Source: Xanthomonas sp. SI (GTDB lineage Bacteria; Pseudomonadota; Gammaproteobacteria; Xanthomonadales; Xanthomonadaceae). From it: a DNA stretch of 64,000 bases. Below, piece by piece: positions 17,834 through 29,999 of this stretch. Position 1 is the stretch's first letter. Every line of letters begins with the position of its first letter. The stretch covers positions 372,001-436,000 of the forward strand of contig NZ_CP051261.1 in NCBI RefSeq assembly GCF_014236855.1, given 5' to 3'. Under the pieces are notes generated by a model, which saw only the letters and a list, made by a program, of their open reading frames with translations, made no database searches and was not told where the DNA came from. A program made the translations under genes and the position numbers.

Positions 17834-18727
17834 CTACGCGGCCGAAGTCAGGCGCTGCCGGGTGTGCTTCATGTCCTTGCCCGGCGGCATGCCGAACATG
17901 CGGCCGTATTCGCGCGTGAACTGGGGAACGCTTTCGTACCCTACGGCCGAGGCCGCCCAGCCGATCGTTGCGCCTTCCGCCAACAGCAGGCGCCTGGCCT
18001 CGATCAGGCGCAGCTGCTTCTGGAACTGCAGCGGGGTCAGCGAGGTGATCGCGCGGAAGTGCACATGGAACGTCGACAGGCTCATTCCCGCCGCGTCCGC
18101 CAACTGCTCCACGCGCAACGGCTTGGCGAAGTCCGAGCGGATCCTGGCCACCGCGCGGCCCACCCGCCGGGCATGGCTGTCGGTGACGCCCAGCGCACGC
18201 ATCGCGCCGCCGTGCCGCCCCGACAGCAGCCAGTAGTGCAACTCGCGCAGCAACTGCGGCCCCAGCACGTGGACCGACGCGGGGCGATCCAGCAGGCGGA
18301 TGAGCCTGTCCGCGGTGTCGGCGACTTCCGCCTCGGTCGGATCGACGCGTAGCGGCGATCCCATCGCGAAAGGGGCCGTGCCCATCTCGGCCACCAGCGA
18401 TGCGATCGTGGCCGGATCCAGCTCCACCACGCAGGCGTAGTAAGGCGCGGCGAGCGAGGCATGGGTGATCTGGCTGACCGTGGGCACTTCCGCGGTGACC
18501 AGCAGGGACTCGCCGGCACCGAAGTCGTAGCTGCTGCTGCCCATCGTGACCTGCTTCCTGCCCTGCAGCACCAGCGCCACCAGCGGCCTGCAGATGGCGT
18601 AGTGCAATGGCGTCGGCCGGGTCTCGCGCAGGATCGCAAGCCCGGGCAAGGGCGTATGCGCGACCCCGTCCTCGTCGACGTTCGCATCGGCGTAGCGACG
18701 CGCGGTTTCCAGCAGATTCGCAGGCAT
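17834..18727 (-). CDS. AraC-family transcriptional regulator
   Basis: A 297-residue regulator. Residues about 25-180 match the AraC_N type ligand domain found in regulators of small dehydrogenase genes (TPLHYAICRPLVALVLQGRK and the GAGESLLVTAEVPT strand). Residues about 195-290 are the double helix-turn-helix AraC DNA-binding domain (PLRVEQLADAAGMSLSTFHVHFR, then GWAASAVGYESVPQFTREY). The ATG is at 18727. It is divergent from the short-chain dehydrogenase at 18964, across 236 bases, the classic arrangement of an AraC protein that controls the neighbouring oxidoreductase in response to an aldehyde, ketone or similar ligand. That regulatory link is inferred. Confidence 0.92.
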   Translation of the reverse strand: MPANLLETARRYADANVDEDGVAHTPLPGLAILRETRPTPLHYAICRPLVALVLQGRKQVTMGSSSYDFGAGESLLVTAEVPTVSQITHASLAAPYYACVVELDPATIASLVAEMGTAPFAMGSPLRVDPTEAEVADTADRLIRLLDRPASVHVLGPQLLRELHYWLLSGRHGGAMRALGVTDSHARRVGRAVARIRSDFAKPLRVEQLADAAGMSLSTFHVHFRAITSLTPLQFQKQLRLIEARRLLLAEGATIGWAASAVGYESVPQFTREYGRMFGMPPGKDMKHTRQRLTSAA

Positions 18728-18963
18728 GCGCAGACCCTAGCGCGTGGCCGCAATGGGCACAATCGGATTGGATGATTGGGCAAGAAATTCGGAAGAAAAG
18801 GCAGGGCGGGGCGAAATTAGCGCAGGAAATTAGTGCTGTTCAAGGTCCGCTGGTGCGAAATCGGGATGAATAGGCAAGAAATGGATGGAATCGGGAAACT
18901 GCGCGGGGCCGTTCCGGCCGATCGTCTCTGCACCCCGCAACATCCACCCCGCTGGAGATTCCC

Positions 18964-19719
18964 ATGACGTCCATTTCGCTCATCACCGGTGCCAACCGCG
19001 GCCTCGGCCGCAATACCGCCATCAGCATCGCCCGCCGTGGCGGCGATGTCCTGCTGACCTACCGCAACGGCGCCGACCAGGCCAAGGCCGTCGTCGCCGA
19101 AATCGAGGCGATGGGCCGCAAGGCGGTGGCCTTGCCGCTGGACGTGAGCGACGTTGCGTCCTTCGGCACCTTCGCCGACGCTGTGCGCAGCGCGCTGTCC
19201 GGTACCTGGTCCCGCACCGGCTTCGACCACCTGCTCAACAATGCCGGTCATGGCGAGATGGCCATGCTCGCAGAGACGACCGAAGCCCAGTTCGACGCGC
19301 TGTTCGCGACCCACGTCAAGGGCGTGTACTTCCTGACCCAGGCGCTGCTGCCGCTGATCGCCGATGGCGGCCGCATCGTGAACTTCTCCTCCGGCCTGAC
19401 CCGTGTATCGATGCCGGGCTTCTCGGCCTACGCCGCCGCCAAGGGCGCGGTCGAGATCCTGTCGATCTACATGGCCAAGGAATTCGGCGGCCGCGGCATC
19501 GCGGTGAACACCGTGGCCCCGGGCGCGATCGAAACCGACTTCCTGGGCGGCGCCGTGCGCGACCTGCCCGATCTGAACAAGCAGTTCGCCGACATGACCG
19601 CCCTGGGGCGGGTGGGCGTGCCCGACGATATCGGCCCGATGGTCGCCAGCCTGCTCGGCCCGGACAACCGCTGGGTCAACGCGCAGCGGATCGAGGTCTC
19701 GGGCGGGCAAGCCATCTGA
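18964..19719 (+). CDS. Short-chain dehydrogenase/reductase
   Basis: A 251-residue classical SDR. It shows the cofactor loop TGANRGLGR (residues 8-16), NNAG, the active-site Ser in NFSSG, Tyr156 and Lys160 in YAAAK, and the late VNTVAPGAIETDF. An arginine after the first beta strand region (TYRNGA) favours NADPH. The substrate is unknown. The ATG has GGAGATTCCC before it. It is divergent from an AraC regulator that probably controls it. Length and motifs are complete, so it should be active. Confidence 0.93.
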   Translation: MTSISLITGANRGLGRNTAISIARRGGDVLLTYRNGADQAKAVVAEIEAMGRKAVALPLDVSDVASFGTFADAVRSALSGTWSRTGFDHLLNNAGHGEMAMLAETTEAQFDALFATHVKGVYFLTQALLPLIADGGRIVNFSSGLTRVSMPGFSAYAAAKGAVEILSIYMAKEFGGRGIAVNTVAPGAIETDFLGGAVRDLPDLNKQFADMTALGRVGVPDDIGPMVASLLGPDNRWVNAQRIEVSGGQAI

Positions 19720-19966
19720 CCGACGGTTCCACGAGGTTCGGGAGGGCGTCGGCCTGCTGGCCGGCGCCCTTCGTGCGGCGACGGCAGACCGAGTTGCCCG
19801 ACGGCATCGCCTGTTGCCAGTGGCTGTAAAGGACGCTTGACAGCTGCTGCCGGCGCGCGCATCCTCCTGTAAAGCGTGCTTGACAGGGGGATGTAATGCG
19901 GAACGTCGTAATGGCATTCAATCGGTACCGGCTGTGGCCGGCCAGCGTTGTGGTCGGGGTCCGGCC

Positions 19967-20548
19967 GTGACCCGCTGCAAGCGCAGTGCGATCGTGGTGT
20001 TGAGCGTGAGCGTCGCGTTGCTCGCGGTCACGCCATGGCTGCGGTGGTTGCGCGGCGACGATTACTTTCGCGGGCTGTGGTTCGGTGTGTGCATCGGCGG
20101 CGTGTTGCTGGCGCTGATGCTGTGGTGGTCGTCGGGCAGCATGCGCGACAGCGCGGTGCCGGCGCTGGCGCGCCGCTACTACCGTGAACTGGGTCCGCCG
20201 ATGCTGATCTACGTCGTGGTGATGCTGTGCTGGAAGCGCTTGCTCGACAGCGTGGACGCGGACTGGGCGCGGGTATTGATTGCGCTGCTGCCGGCAGTAC
20301 TGGTGGCGCTGGTGATCCGTGCGGTGGCGCGCTTCGTGCGCGACTCCGACGAGATGCAGCGGCGCATCGAGCTGGAGTCGATCGCCATCGCCGCCGGACT
20401 GGTCGCCGGCGGTTACATGACCGCCGGTTTCCTGCAGGCGGCGGGCACGATCGCGGTGCCGGCAACGGTGGCGATGCTGTGGGTGTTCCCGTTGCTGTGC
20501 GCGACCTACGGCATCGCCAAGGGCGTGAATGCGCGCCGCTACCAATGA
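19967..20548 (+). CDS. Integral membrane protein paired with an XRE regulator
   Basis: A 193-residue protein with about five or six hydrophobic helices and a basic N-terminus. No family is named with confidence; the combination of a small multi-helix membrane protein with a 66-residue XRE regulator overlapping its end is common in bacteria. The middle loop has RDSDEMQRRIELESIAIAAG, a segment shared by many such partners. The start is uncertain: GTG at 19967 fits the beginning of the first helix, while a frame extends upstream to 19880 without coding character. The last four bases overlap the regulator's ATG, so the two are co-translated. Confidence 0.68.
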   Translation: MTRCKRSAIVVLSVSVALLAVTPWLRWLRGDDYFRGLWFGVCIGGVLLALMLWWSSGSMRDSAVPALARRYYRELGPPMLIYVVVMLCWKRLLDSVDADWARVLIALLPAVLVALVIRAVARFVRDSDEMQRRIELESIAIAAGLVAGGYMTAGFLQAAGTIAVPATVAMLWVFPLLCATYGIAKGVNARRYQ

Positions 20549-20745
20549 ACAGCCGCGTCCGCGAACTGCGCGAGGCGCGCGGCTGGTCGCAAGGCGAGCT
20601 GGGCGAGCGGCTGGGCGTGTCGCGGCAGACCATCAACGCGCTGGAAACCGGCAAGTACGATCCGAGCCTGCCGCTGGCGTTCCGTATCGCGCGGCTGTTC
20701 GCGCACAGTATCGAGCAGGTGTTCCTGTTCGACGATTCCGAGTAG
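20545..20745 (+). CDS. XRE-family small transcriptional regulator
   Basis: A 66-residue Cro/C1-type helix-turn-helix protein with VRELREARGWSQGELGERLG and VSRQTINALETGKYDPSLPL, the complete five-helix DNA-binding fold and the YDPSLPLAFRIARLF end typical of the YozG-like group. The ATG overlaps the stop of the membrane protein (ATGA). It probably senses or regulates something together with that membrane protein, perhaps its own operon, but no operator is visible. Confidence 0.9.
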   Translation: MNSRVRELREARGWSQGELGERLGVSRQTINALETGKYDPSLPLAFRIARLFAHSIEQVFLFDDSE

Positions 20746-20827
20746 TCCTTCCGACCTGCCATCGGTCACCTACGACGCCATGCTCCGGCATGGCATCCTG
20801 CAAGCCATGAACTCAAGGATGCGAACC

Positions 20828-22345
20828 ATGCGACACCCATGCAGACCGCTCGCGATCGTCGCGGCGACCTTGCTGCTCGCCGCCTGCCAAGGCGGACACG
20901 GACCGGCACCGCAGAATGCGGGGCGCAGCTACGGCACGCTGCGCTTCCATCCCTGCACGTTGACCAGTCCGGTCGCGTCCAACAACGTCGAGGCGCAATG
21001 CACGCGCATGCCGGTGCCGGAGAATCCGGCGCTGCCTGGCGGGCGCAAGATCGAGCTCAACATCGCCTGGCTGCCGGTCACCGGCCAGGGCGGCAGCGAT
21101 CCGGATCCGGTGTTCTTCCTCGCCGGCGGTCCGGGCCAGGCGGCGACCGAGGTGGCCAGCATCGTCGACATGGCTTTGCGCGAAACGCGCAAGCGCCGCG
21201 ACGTGTTCCTGATCGACCAGCGCGGCACTGGCCAGTCCAATCCGCTGACCTGCCTGGGCGCGGACGGCAAAGAAATGCAGCTGGCCGATCCTGCGCGCGC
21301 GCCCACCGCCAACGAGTTGCTCGACTACGCGCGGCGTTGCGCGCAGTCGCTGCAGGGCCGCGCCGATCCGCGCTACTACACCACCACCCAGGCCATTGCC
21401 GACCTGGATGCCGTGCGTGTCGCGCTCGGCACGGACAAGCTCAACCTGATCGGCGGTTCCTACGGTACCCGCGTCGCCCAGCAGTATGCGGCGCGCTATG
21501 CGGCGCACACCCGCAGCGTGGTGATCGACGGCGTGGCGCCGAACGACCTGGTGGTCGGCGGCGAATTCGCCACCACCTTCGAGGATGCGATCAAGCTGCA
21601 ATCGGAGCAGTGCCGGGCCACCCCGGCCTGCGCCAAGCGCTTTCCCACCGACACCCGCGCGCAGCTGCGCACGGTGGTGGAACGGCTGCGGCAGGCGCCG
21701 GCGGACGTGGACTATCGCGACCCGGCCAGCGGCGAGAGCAAGCACGACCGGGTGACCGCCGACACCGTCACCAGCCTGGCGTTCTCGTTCTCGTATGCGC
21801 CGCAGACCGCGTCGTTGTTGCCGCTGGTGCTGGACGAGGCCGCGCACGAGCGCTATGCGCCGCTGATGTCGCTGGCGAAGATGATGGGCAAGCAACTGGA
21901 CGGGCAGATGAACCGCGGCATGCAGTGGTCGGTGATCTGCGCCGAGGATGCCGACCGTTACCATCCGCCTGCCGCCGGTGGCGAAACCCTGCTCGGCCCG
22001 GAGGTGGCGCAGATGTTCTTCGCCGCCTGTCCGGCATGGCCGACCGGGACGCGTCCGGCCGGTTTTACCGCGCCGTTCAAATCCGAACTGCCGGTGCTGC
22101 TGACCTCCGGCGAGCTGGATCCGGTGACCCCGCCGCGCTATGCCGCGCGCGTGTTGCAGGGCCTGCCCAACGGCCGCCACCTGGTGGTGCGCGGCCAGGG
22201 CCACGGCACCATGACGTTGGGTTGCATGCCCAAGCTGCTGAGCCAGTTCTTCGAGAACGCCGATGCCAAGCAGCTCGACGCCACCTGCCTGGACGCGATG
22301 AGCGGCGTGCCGGCCTTCACTTCATTCAACGGATGGGAACCATGA
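20828..22345 (+). CDS. Alpha/beta-hydrolase lipoprotein (tripeptidyl aminopeptidase type)
   Basis: A 505-residue secreted hydrolase of the proline-iminopeptidase/tripeptidyl-aminopeptidase type. A lipobox LLAAC places lipidation at Cys20. The alpha/beta-hydrolase core has an oxyanion loop LAGGPGQAATE, a DQRGTGQS segment, nucleophile GGSYGT (Ser211) and, in the TAP-like C-terminal part, Asp431 (SGELDPVTPP) and His459 (GQGHGT). It probably removes short N-terminal peptides in the periplasm or at the outer membrane. The ATG at 20828 is the last of three in-frame candidates and best fits the signal peptide and AAGGA spacing. It is followed 31 bases later by an ABC exporter operon. Confidence 0.89.
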   Translation: MRHPCRPLAIVAATLLLAACQGGHGPAPQNAGRSYGTLRFHPCTLTSPVASNNVEAQCTRMPVPENPALPGGRKIELNIAWLPVTGQGGSDPDPVFFLAGGPGQAATEVASIVDMALRETRKRRDVFLIDQRGTGQSNPLTCLGADGKEMQLADPARAPTANELLDYARRCAQSLQGRADPRYYTTTQAIADLDAVRVALGTDKLNLIGGSYGTRVAQQYAARYAAHTRSVVIDGVAPNDLVVGGEFATTFEDAIKLQSEQCRATPACAKRFPTDTRAQLRTVVERLRQAPADVDYRDPASGESKHDRVTADTVTSLAFSFSYAPQTASLLPLVLDEAAHERYAPLMSLAKMMGKQLDGQMNRGMQWSVICAEDADRYHPPAAGGETLLGPEVAQMFFAACPAWPTGTRPAGFTAPFKSELPVLLTSGELDPVTPPRYAARVLQGLPNGRHLVVRGQGHGTMTLGCMPKLLSQFFENADAKQLDATCLDAMSGVPAFTSFNGWEP

Positions 22346-22376
22346 GCCGCGCAGCGTTTCACAGGGGAGAGTGCGC

Positions 22377-23123
22377 ATGATCGTCGCCGACAATCTGCAC
22401 AAGGCGTTCAAGACCAAGGCCGGCACCGTGCAGGCGGTGCAAGGGGTCAGCTTCGAAGCCGCCGACGGCCAGATCACCGGCCTGCTCGGTCCCAACGGCG
22501 CCGGCAAGACCACCACCTTGCGCATGCTGTACACGCTGATGACGCCCGACCAGGGCCAGGTGCGCGTGGATGGCATCGACGTGGGCGCCGATCCGCTGGC
22601 GGTGCGCCGCGCGCTGGGCGTGCTGCCCGACGCGCGCGGCGTGTACAAGCGCCTGACCGCGCGCGAGAACATCGCCTACTTCGGCGAACTGCATGGGCTG
22701 TCGGCGGCGCGCATCGCCGAGCGCACGCGGCTGCTGTCGGCGGCGCTGGACATGGACGACATTCTCGACCGCCAGACCGAAGGCTTCAGCCAGGGCCAGC
22801 GCACCAAGACCGCGATCGCGCGCGCGCTGGTCCACGATCCGCGCAACGTGATCCTCGACGAACCCACCAACGGCCTGGACGTGATGACCACCCGCGCGAT
22901 GCGCGGCTTCCTGCGCGGGCTGCGCGCCGAAGGGCGTTGCGTGATCTTCTCCAGCCACATCATGCAGGAGGTGGCGGCGCTGTGCGATCGCATCGTCATC
23001 GTCGCCAAGGGCACGGTGGTGGCCGCCGGCACGGCCGACGAACTGCGCGCCCTGACCAGCGAAGACAATCTGGAAGACGCCTTCGTCAAGGCGATCGGCA
23101 GCGACGAGGGACTGCACGCATGA
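22377..23123 (+). CDS. ABC exporter ATPase (NatA-like)
   Basis: A 248-residue ABC ATPase with Walker A GLLGPNGAGKTTT (Lys44), the Q-loop region GVLPDARGVYKRLTARENI, signature FSQGQRTK, Walker B NVILDEPTNGLD and switch His in SSHIMQEV. The FSQGQ signature and short length match the NatA group, which with NatB exports sodium or other small ions in Bacillus; the substrate here is unknown. The ATG at 22377 has GGGGAGA before it. The stop overlaps the permease start (ATGA). Confidence 0.91.
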   Translation: MIVADNLHKAFKTKAGTVQAVQGVSFEAADGQITGLLGPNGAGKTTTLRMLYTLMTPDQGQVRVDGIDVGADPLAVRRALGVLPDARGVYKRLTARENIAYFGELHGLSAARIAERTRLLSAALDMDDILDRQTEGFSQGQRTKTAIARALVHDPRNVILDEPTNGLDVMTTRAMRGFLRGLRAEGRCVIFSSHIMQEVAALCDRIVIVAKGTVVAAGTADELRALTSEDNLEDAFVKAIGSDEGLHA

Positions 23124-24301
23124 GCCTGTTTCGAACCGTTTTCACCGTGATGCGCAAGGAATTGCGTGATCTGTCGCGCGACCGCCGGACCCTGGCGCTG
23201 GCCCTGCTGCTGGGCCCGCTGCTGTATCCGGCGCTGATCCTGGGCATGGGCGCGCTGGCCGAGAGCCGGGTCAGGACCCAGATCGACAAGCCGCTGGACA
23301 TCCCGGTGATCGGCCGCGAGCGCGCGCCGAACCTGGTCGCGTTCCTCGCCGCGCAAGGCCTGAACGCGGTCGCGCCGCCCAAGGACCTGACCGCGGCGAT
23401 CCGCAGCCAGGACGTGGACCTGGCGCTGAAGATCGACGAGGACTACGCCAACGCCTGGCGCGAAGGGCGGCCGGCGCTGGTGGAGATCATCAAGGACAGC
23501 ACCCGCCGCGACGCCGACATCCCGACCACGCGCGTGCAGACGGCGCTGAGCATGTACAGCCAGCAGGTCGGCGCGCTGCGGCTGTTGGCGCGCGGCGTCG
23601 ATGCGCAGGTGGCGCGGCCGCTGGACATGGCCGTCCAGGACCTGGCCACGGCCGAAGCCAAGCGCGGCGTGCTGCTGGCGATGCTGCTGCCGGTGCTGCT
23701 GAGCATCACTTCGTTCATCGGCGGCGCCTATCTGATCCTCGACGCCACCGCCGGCGAGCGCGAGCGGCAATCGCTGGAGCCGCTGCTGGCCACGCCTGCC
23801 TCGCGCGGCGCCATCGTCAGCGGCAAGATCGCCGCCGCGTGCGTGGTCGGGCTGGCCTCGCTGCTGCTGACCCTGCTCGCGTTCAAGCTCAGCGCGCAGG
23901 TCGCCAGCGGCATCGGCCGCCAGCTCAACGTCAGCTTCGTGGCGATGTTGCAGATGCTGTTCGTGCTGCTGCCGATGCTGTTCATCGGCACCTCGCTGCT
24001 GACCCTGCTGGCCGCGACGGCCAAGAGCATGAAGGAAGCGCAGAGCCACATGACCTGGCTGATGCTGCTGCCGATGCTGCCCGGCTACGCGTTGATGGTG
24101 TATCCGCTGAAGACCACGCTGTGGCAGTTCGCGGTGCCGTTCCTGGCGCAGAACCAGATGCTGCTGAAGATCATCCGCCGCGAACCGATCGACCTGCAGA
24201 TCTGGGCGGTGTACCTGGCCGCCGGTTTCGGCCTGGCCGCGGTACTGTGGCTGGCCGCGGTGCGCCGCTACCGGCAGGAGCGGTTGGCGATATCGGGGTG
24301 A
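23120..24301 (+). CDS. ABC exporter permease (NatB/ABC-2 type)
   Basis: A 393-residue membrane protein of the ABC2_membrane_3/NatB type: an N-terminal helix (RTLALALLLGPLLYPALIL), a periplasmic domain of about 150 residues, then five or six helices in the C-terminal half with the conserved ATAGERERQSLEPLLATPASR coupling segment. It is the membrane partner of the ATPase it overlaps. The periplasmic domain distinguishes it from the short YadH-like permease at 15032. Substrate unknown. Downstream is a repeat and a strong terminator shared with the convergent gene. Confidence 0.9.
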   Translation: MSLFRTVFTVMRKELRDLSRDRRTLALALLLGPLLYPALILGMGALAESRVRTQIDKPLDIPVIGRERAPNLVAFLAAQGLNAVAPPKDLTAAIRSQDVDLALKIDEDYANAWREGRPALVEIIKDSTRRDADIPTTRVQTALSMYSQQVGALRLLARGVDAQVARPLDMAVQDLATAEAKRGVLLAMLLPVLLSITSFIGGAYLILDATAGERERQSLEPLLATPASRGAIVSGKIAAACVVGLASLLLTLLAFKLSAQVASGIGRQLNVSFVAMLQMLFVLLPMLFIGTSLLTLLAATAKSMKEAQSHMTWLMLLPMLPGYALMVYPLKTTLWQFAVPFLAQNQMLLKIIRREPIDLQIWAVYLAAGFGLAAVLWLAAVRRYRQERLAISG

Positions 24302-24305
24302 AGCC

Positions 24306-24408
24306 GGGATTGGGGAGTCGGGATTGGGGATTCGTAAAAGCAGCGCAAATGCATGCTGCAGGAACGCCCTTCGCTCTTACGAATCCCCAATCCCGAATCC
24401 CCAATCCC
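24306..24408. repeat. Inverted repeat of the GAATCCCCAATCCC family
   Basis: Arms at 24306-24337 and 24377-24408 are inverted copies of 32 bases with a single mismatch; each arm itself holds two GAATCCCCAATCCC-like units in tandem. They sit between convergent genes just before a terminator. A single-arm copy of the same unit occurs at 39365-39395. Repeats of this type are common between Xanthomonas genes. Confidence 0.82.
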
Positions 24409-24441
24409 AAAAAAAAGCCCGGCAGAGCCGGGCTTTTTTTT
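24409..24441. terminator. Bidirectional intrinsic terminator
   Basis: A 7-base GC stem (gcccggc and gccgggc) with loop AGA is flanked by eight A residues on the left and eight T residues on the right, so it terminates transcription in both directions. It serves the NatAB-like operon from the left and the TonB-domain gene from the right. Confidence 0.92.
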
Positions 24442-24442
24442 C

Positions 24443-25456
24443 TCAGCCGCCGGGATTGAACGCCAGCGTGCGCCGTGTGGTCACCGGCGCGCTGACCGGC
24501 TCGAAGCGCCAGCGCTTGGTCGCGTTCAACGCCTCGCGGTCGAACACCCGTGCCGGGGTGGCGCGCAGCACGCGGGCGCTGGTGACCGAGCCGTCGGTGC
24601 CGACGGTGATCTCCACCAGCACTTCGCCGGCGGTGCCCGAGCGTAGCGCTTCGGGCGGGTAGCGCGGCGCCGGGGTGCTGATCGCGCGCAGCGATTGGGT
24701 GCTGGCAGTGGCCGTTGCCGCGGGCGCGGCGGCTGGCGGCGCGGCGGTGGGCTGCGCTGCCGGAGCCGCTGCCGGCGCGCTGCGTGCCGCTGCGGCCTGG
24801 CGCTCGGCGTCCTGGCGCGCAGTCTCGCGGCGCGCGGCTTCCTGTTGCGCGGCGATCTGCTGCGCAGCCTGCGCCTCGCTGGCCTGCTGTTGCGCCTGCT
24901 TCTGCTGCTCGGCCAACAGCTTGGTCTTCTGTTCGGCCTCCTTCTTGACCTTGTCGGTCTCTTCCTGGCTGCGCTGCGCCGCGGACTGCATGCCGTTGCT
25001 CACGCCCAGCTTCAGCCGCGGCAATGCCGGCGCCTGGCTGTCGATCTTTTCGATCAGCGCGACCAGCCGCTGCGCCTCCGGGAAGTCCTCGCGGTTGATG
25101 CTCTGCTCGGCGGCGATCAACGTGTACGGCATCAGGTCGGTCAGCGCGCTCTTCACCCCGGCGTCGTCCGGCTGTTTGTCGCGCAGCGCCAGGTAGTACT
25201 CGACCGCGTTGTTGCCGGCCGGCGCGTACATGCGGTTCTCGCGCAGCGCCTGGCTGGCCGATTCGTGCAGTTGTTCGGTGCCCATCGACTGCACCTTGGC
25301 CGAGACCGGCGGCGCGGCTGGCGCGGTTGCCGCGGGCTTGGCCGCCGGCGCAGCGGCCGGGGCGGCGTCTTCCTGCTTGGAACAGGCGGCCAGCGCGGCC
25401 AGCAGCAGTACCGGCGCCATGCGGCGCGCCTTTGCTAATGTCGTTACCTGCAACAT
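24443..25456 (-). CDS. TonB C-terminal domain lipoprotein
   Basis: A 337-residue protein. The lipobox LAAC predicts lipidation at Cys25; an Ala/Pro linker follows, then a helical domain (about 60-150), a Gln/Ala/Glu-rich coiled coil (about 155-225) and a TonB C-terminal domain (about 260-330) with APRYPPEALRSGTAGEVLVEITV, GSVTSARVLRATP and the closing RWRFEPV. Ordinary TonB is anchored by a helix, not a lipid, so this is an atypical energy-transducer-like protein and may link an outer-membrane receptor or cell wall instead. The ATG at 25456 follows GGGGGAAGC. It ends two bases after a strong terminator. Confidence 0.87.
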   Translation of the reverse strand: MLQVTTLAKARRMAPVLLLAALAACSKQEDAAPAAAPAAKPAATAPAAPPVSAKVQSMGTEQLHESASQALRENRMYAPAGNNAVEYYLALRDKQPDDAGVKSALTDLMPYTLIAAEQSINREDFPEAQRLVALIEKIDSQAPALPRLKLGVSNGMQSAAQRSQEETDKVKKEAEQKTKLLAEQQKQAQQQASEAQAAQQIAAQQEAARRETARQDAERQAAAARSAPAAAPAAQPTAAPPAAAPAATATASTQSLRAISTPAPRYPPEALRSGTAGEVLVEITVGTDGSVTSARVLRATPARVFDREALNATKRWRFEPVSAPVTTRRTLAFNPGG

Positions 25457-25634
25457 GCTTCCCCCTAATCCCCGGTGATGGCAATGAATACGCAGCGGTG
25501 GTTCTCCCGCGCAGCCGGTCCGGCTCCCCCGTCCCTGCCAGCGCACCCCACCTGCCAATCTAGCATCCGCTCCCGCGGCGTGCTTGACCGCCGCGTGGCG
25601 GCGGCCGCAAAAGCGTGAGCCCGCGCACGCGAGG

Positions 25635-26243
25635 TCAGTGCGCCGGTTTCGGCGGCGCCGACATCAGCCGATCGGTCCAGGCGATGCCGATCGCCGACAG
25701 GATGAAGATGCCGTGGATGATGGTCTGCCACAGCACGCCGGTCTGGGTCAGCGTCGCACAGCTCTTCAGGTCTACCGTGGCCGCGGCGCTGGCCAATTGG
25801 TCCGGCGAGCACAGCGGCATGCCGCCGAGCGCGCCGACCGCGATGAAGGTCTTGAGCAGGTGGATCGAGGAGATGCCGATGATCGACAGCGCCAGCTTCA
25901 CCTTCAGCACGCTGGCATTGACGTGGCTCAGCCACTCCGGCTGGTCCGGATGGCCCTCCAGGCCCAGCCGCGAGACGAAGGTCTCGTAGCCGCCGACGAT
26001 CACCATCACCAGCAGGTTGGAGATCATCACCACGTCGATCAGGCCGAGCACGATCAGCATGATCTGCTGCTCGCCCAGGCTCGGCGCTTCGTGGATCAGG
26101 TGCCACAGCTCCTTGCCGAACAGGAACACGTACACGCCCTGGGCCACGATCAGTCCCAGGTACAGCGGCAGCTGCAACCAGCGCGAGGCGAAGATCAGGC
26201 TGGACAGCGGATTCAGGCGGGGCGTCGGGCGCGGAGGGCTCAT
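25635..26243 (-). CDS. YqhA/UPF0114 family membrane protein
   Basis: A 202-residue membrane protein of the UPF0114 (YqhA) family, with four hydrophobic helices. Family hallmarks are the first segment SSLIFASRWLQLPLYLGLIV, the second helix LGLIDVVMISNLLVMVIVGGYETFVS and the SIHLLKTFI region. A variable loop with two cysteines (MPLCSPDQL, LKSCATL) lies between helices three and four, and may form a disulfide. Function is unknown. It is a single gene, divergent from the glutathione transferase at 26354. Confidence 0.88.
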   Translation of the reverse strand: MSPPRPTPRLNPLSSLIFASRWLQLPLYLGLIVAQGVYVFLFGKELWHLIHEAPSLGEQQIMLIVLGLIDVVMISNLLVMVIVGGYETFVSRLGLEGHPDQPEWLSHVNASVLKVKLALSIIGISSIHLLKTFIAVGALGGMPLCSPDQLASAAATVDLKSCATLTQTGVLWQTIIHGIFILSAIGIAWTDRLMSAPPKPAH

Positions 26244-26353
26244 GGCGTGGTATCGAATGCTGCGTTGCAGGAAGGCGCAGGGTACTGGCCCACCGTGATG
26301 CTGCCAAGCGCGCGGCGCGGCTACACTGGACGCCCCGTTTCCGGACCGCCGCC

Positions 26354-29351
<2,998 letters not shown>

Positions 29352-29390
29352 TCGTCACCCGCACCGTCTTTCGCCGAAAAGGAGTTCTGC

Positions 29391-29999
29391 ATGTCCACGC
29401 CGCCACCGCCGCTTCCCAATTCGCCCTCGCCCCCGCCCTCGCTCGATACCGCTGCCGCCGCCACGCCGCCGTTGGCGGTCCGCAGGGGCTGGTGGTCGCG
29501 TCACTGGAAATGGGCGGTGCCGTTGCTGGTGATGGTGCTGGGCGCAATGCTGCTGGCCTCGATCGCCGTGTTCGTGCTCGGCATCGCACGCGTCACCAAG
29601 TCGTCCGAGCCGTACCGCGTCGGCCTGATGGCCGCGCAGTTCGACCAGCGGGTCATCGATGCTCTGGGCGCGCCGGTCAAGGACGGGATCATGCCCAGCG
29701 GCAGCATTTCCACCAGCAACGGCACCGGTAACGCCAATTTCAGCGTCTCGCTGCACGGCGCGCGCGGCAACGGCACCTTGTACATCGAGGCCGAGCGCCA
29801 TGCCGGCGAATGGCATTACACGACGCTGCAGGTGCTGCCCGACGCCGGTGAGGCGATCCCGTTGCTCGACGATGTCGCACCGGACGAAGAGGACGCCGGC
29901 GAAACCGATGCCGAGTCCGATTCCGACGCGGATGCCGCTAGCGAGGTGCAGGCCGAAGCGGATCCGTCTGCGCCGGTCGGGGCGGATAGCACGCAGTAA
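29391..29999 (+). CDS. Coa1-like membrane protein
   Basis: A 202-residue bitopic protein. A Pro/Ser-rich cytoplasmic N-terminus is followed by one helix (about 40-64) and a periplasmic domain (about 70-160) whose pattern, SEPYRVGLMAAQFDQRVIDALGAPV, then a strand-rich GNANFSVSLHGARGNGTLYIEAER, resembles the Coa1/Tim21 fold linked with cytochrome oxidase assembly. The C-terminus is acidic and repetitive (DAESDSDADAASE). No cytochrome gene is near, so the assignment rests on the fold pattern alone. The ATG has a good AAAAGGAG site. Confidence 0.7.
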   Translation: MSTPPPPLPNSPSPPPSLDTAAAATPPLAVRRGWWSRHWKWAVPLLVMVLGAMLLASIAVFVLGIARVTKSSEPYRVGLMAAQFDQRVIDALGAPVKDGIMPSGSISTSNGTGNANFSVSLHGARGNGTLYIEAERHAGEWHYTTLQVLPDAGEAIPLLDDVAPDEEDAGETDAESDSDADAASEVQAEADPSAPVGADSTQ

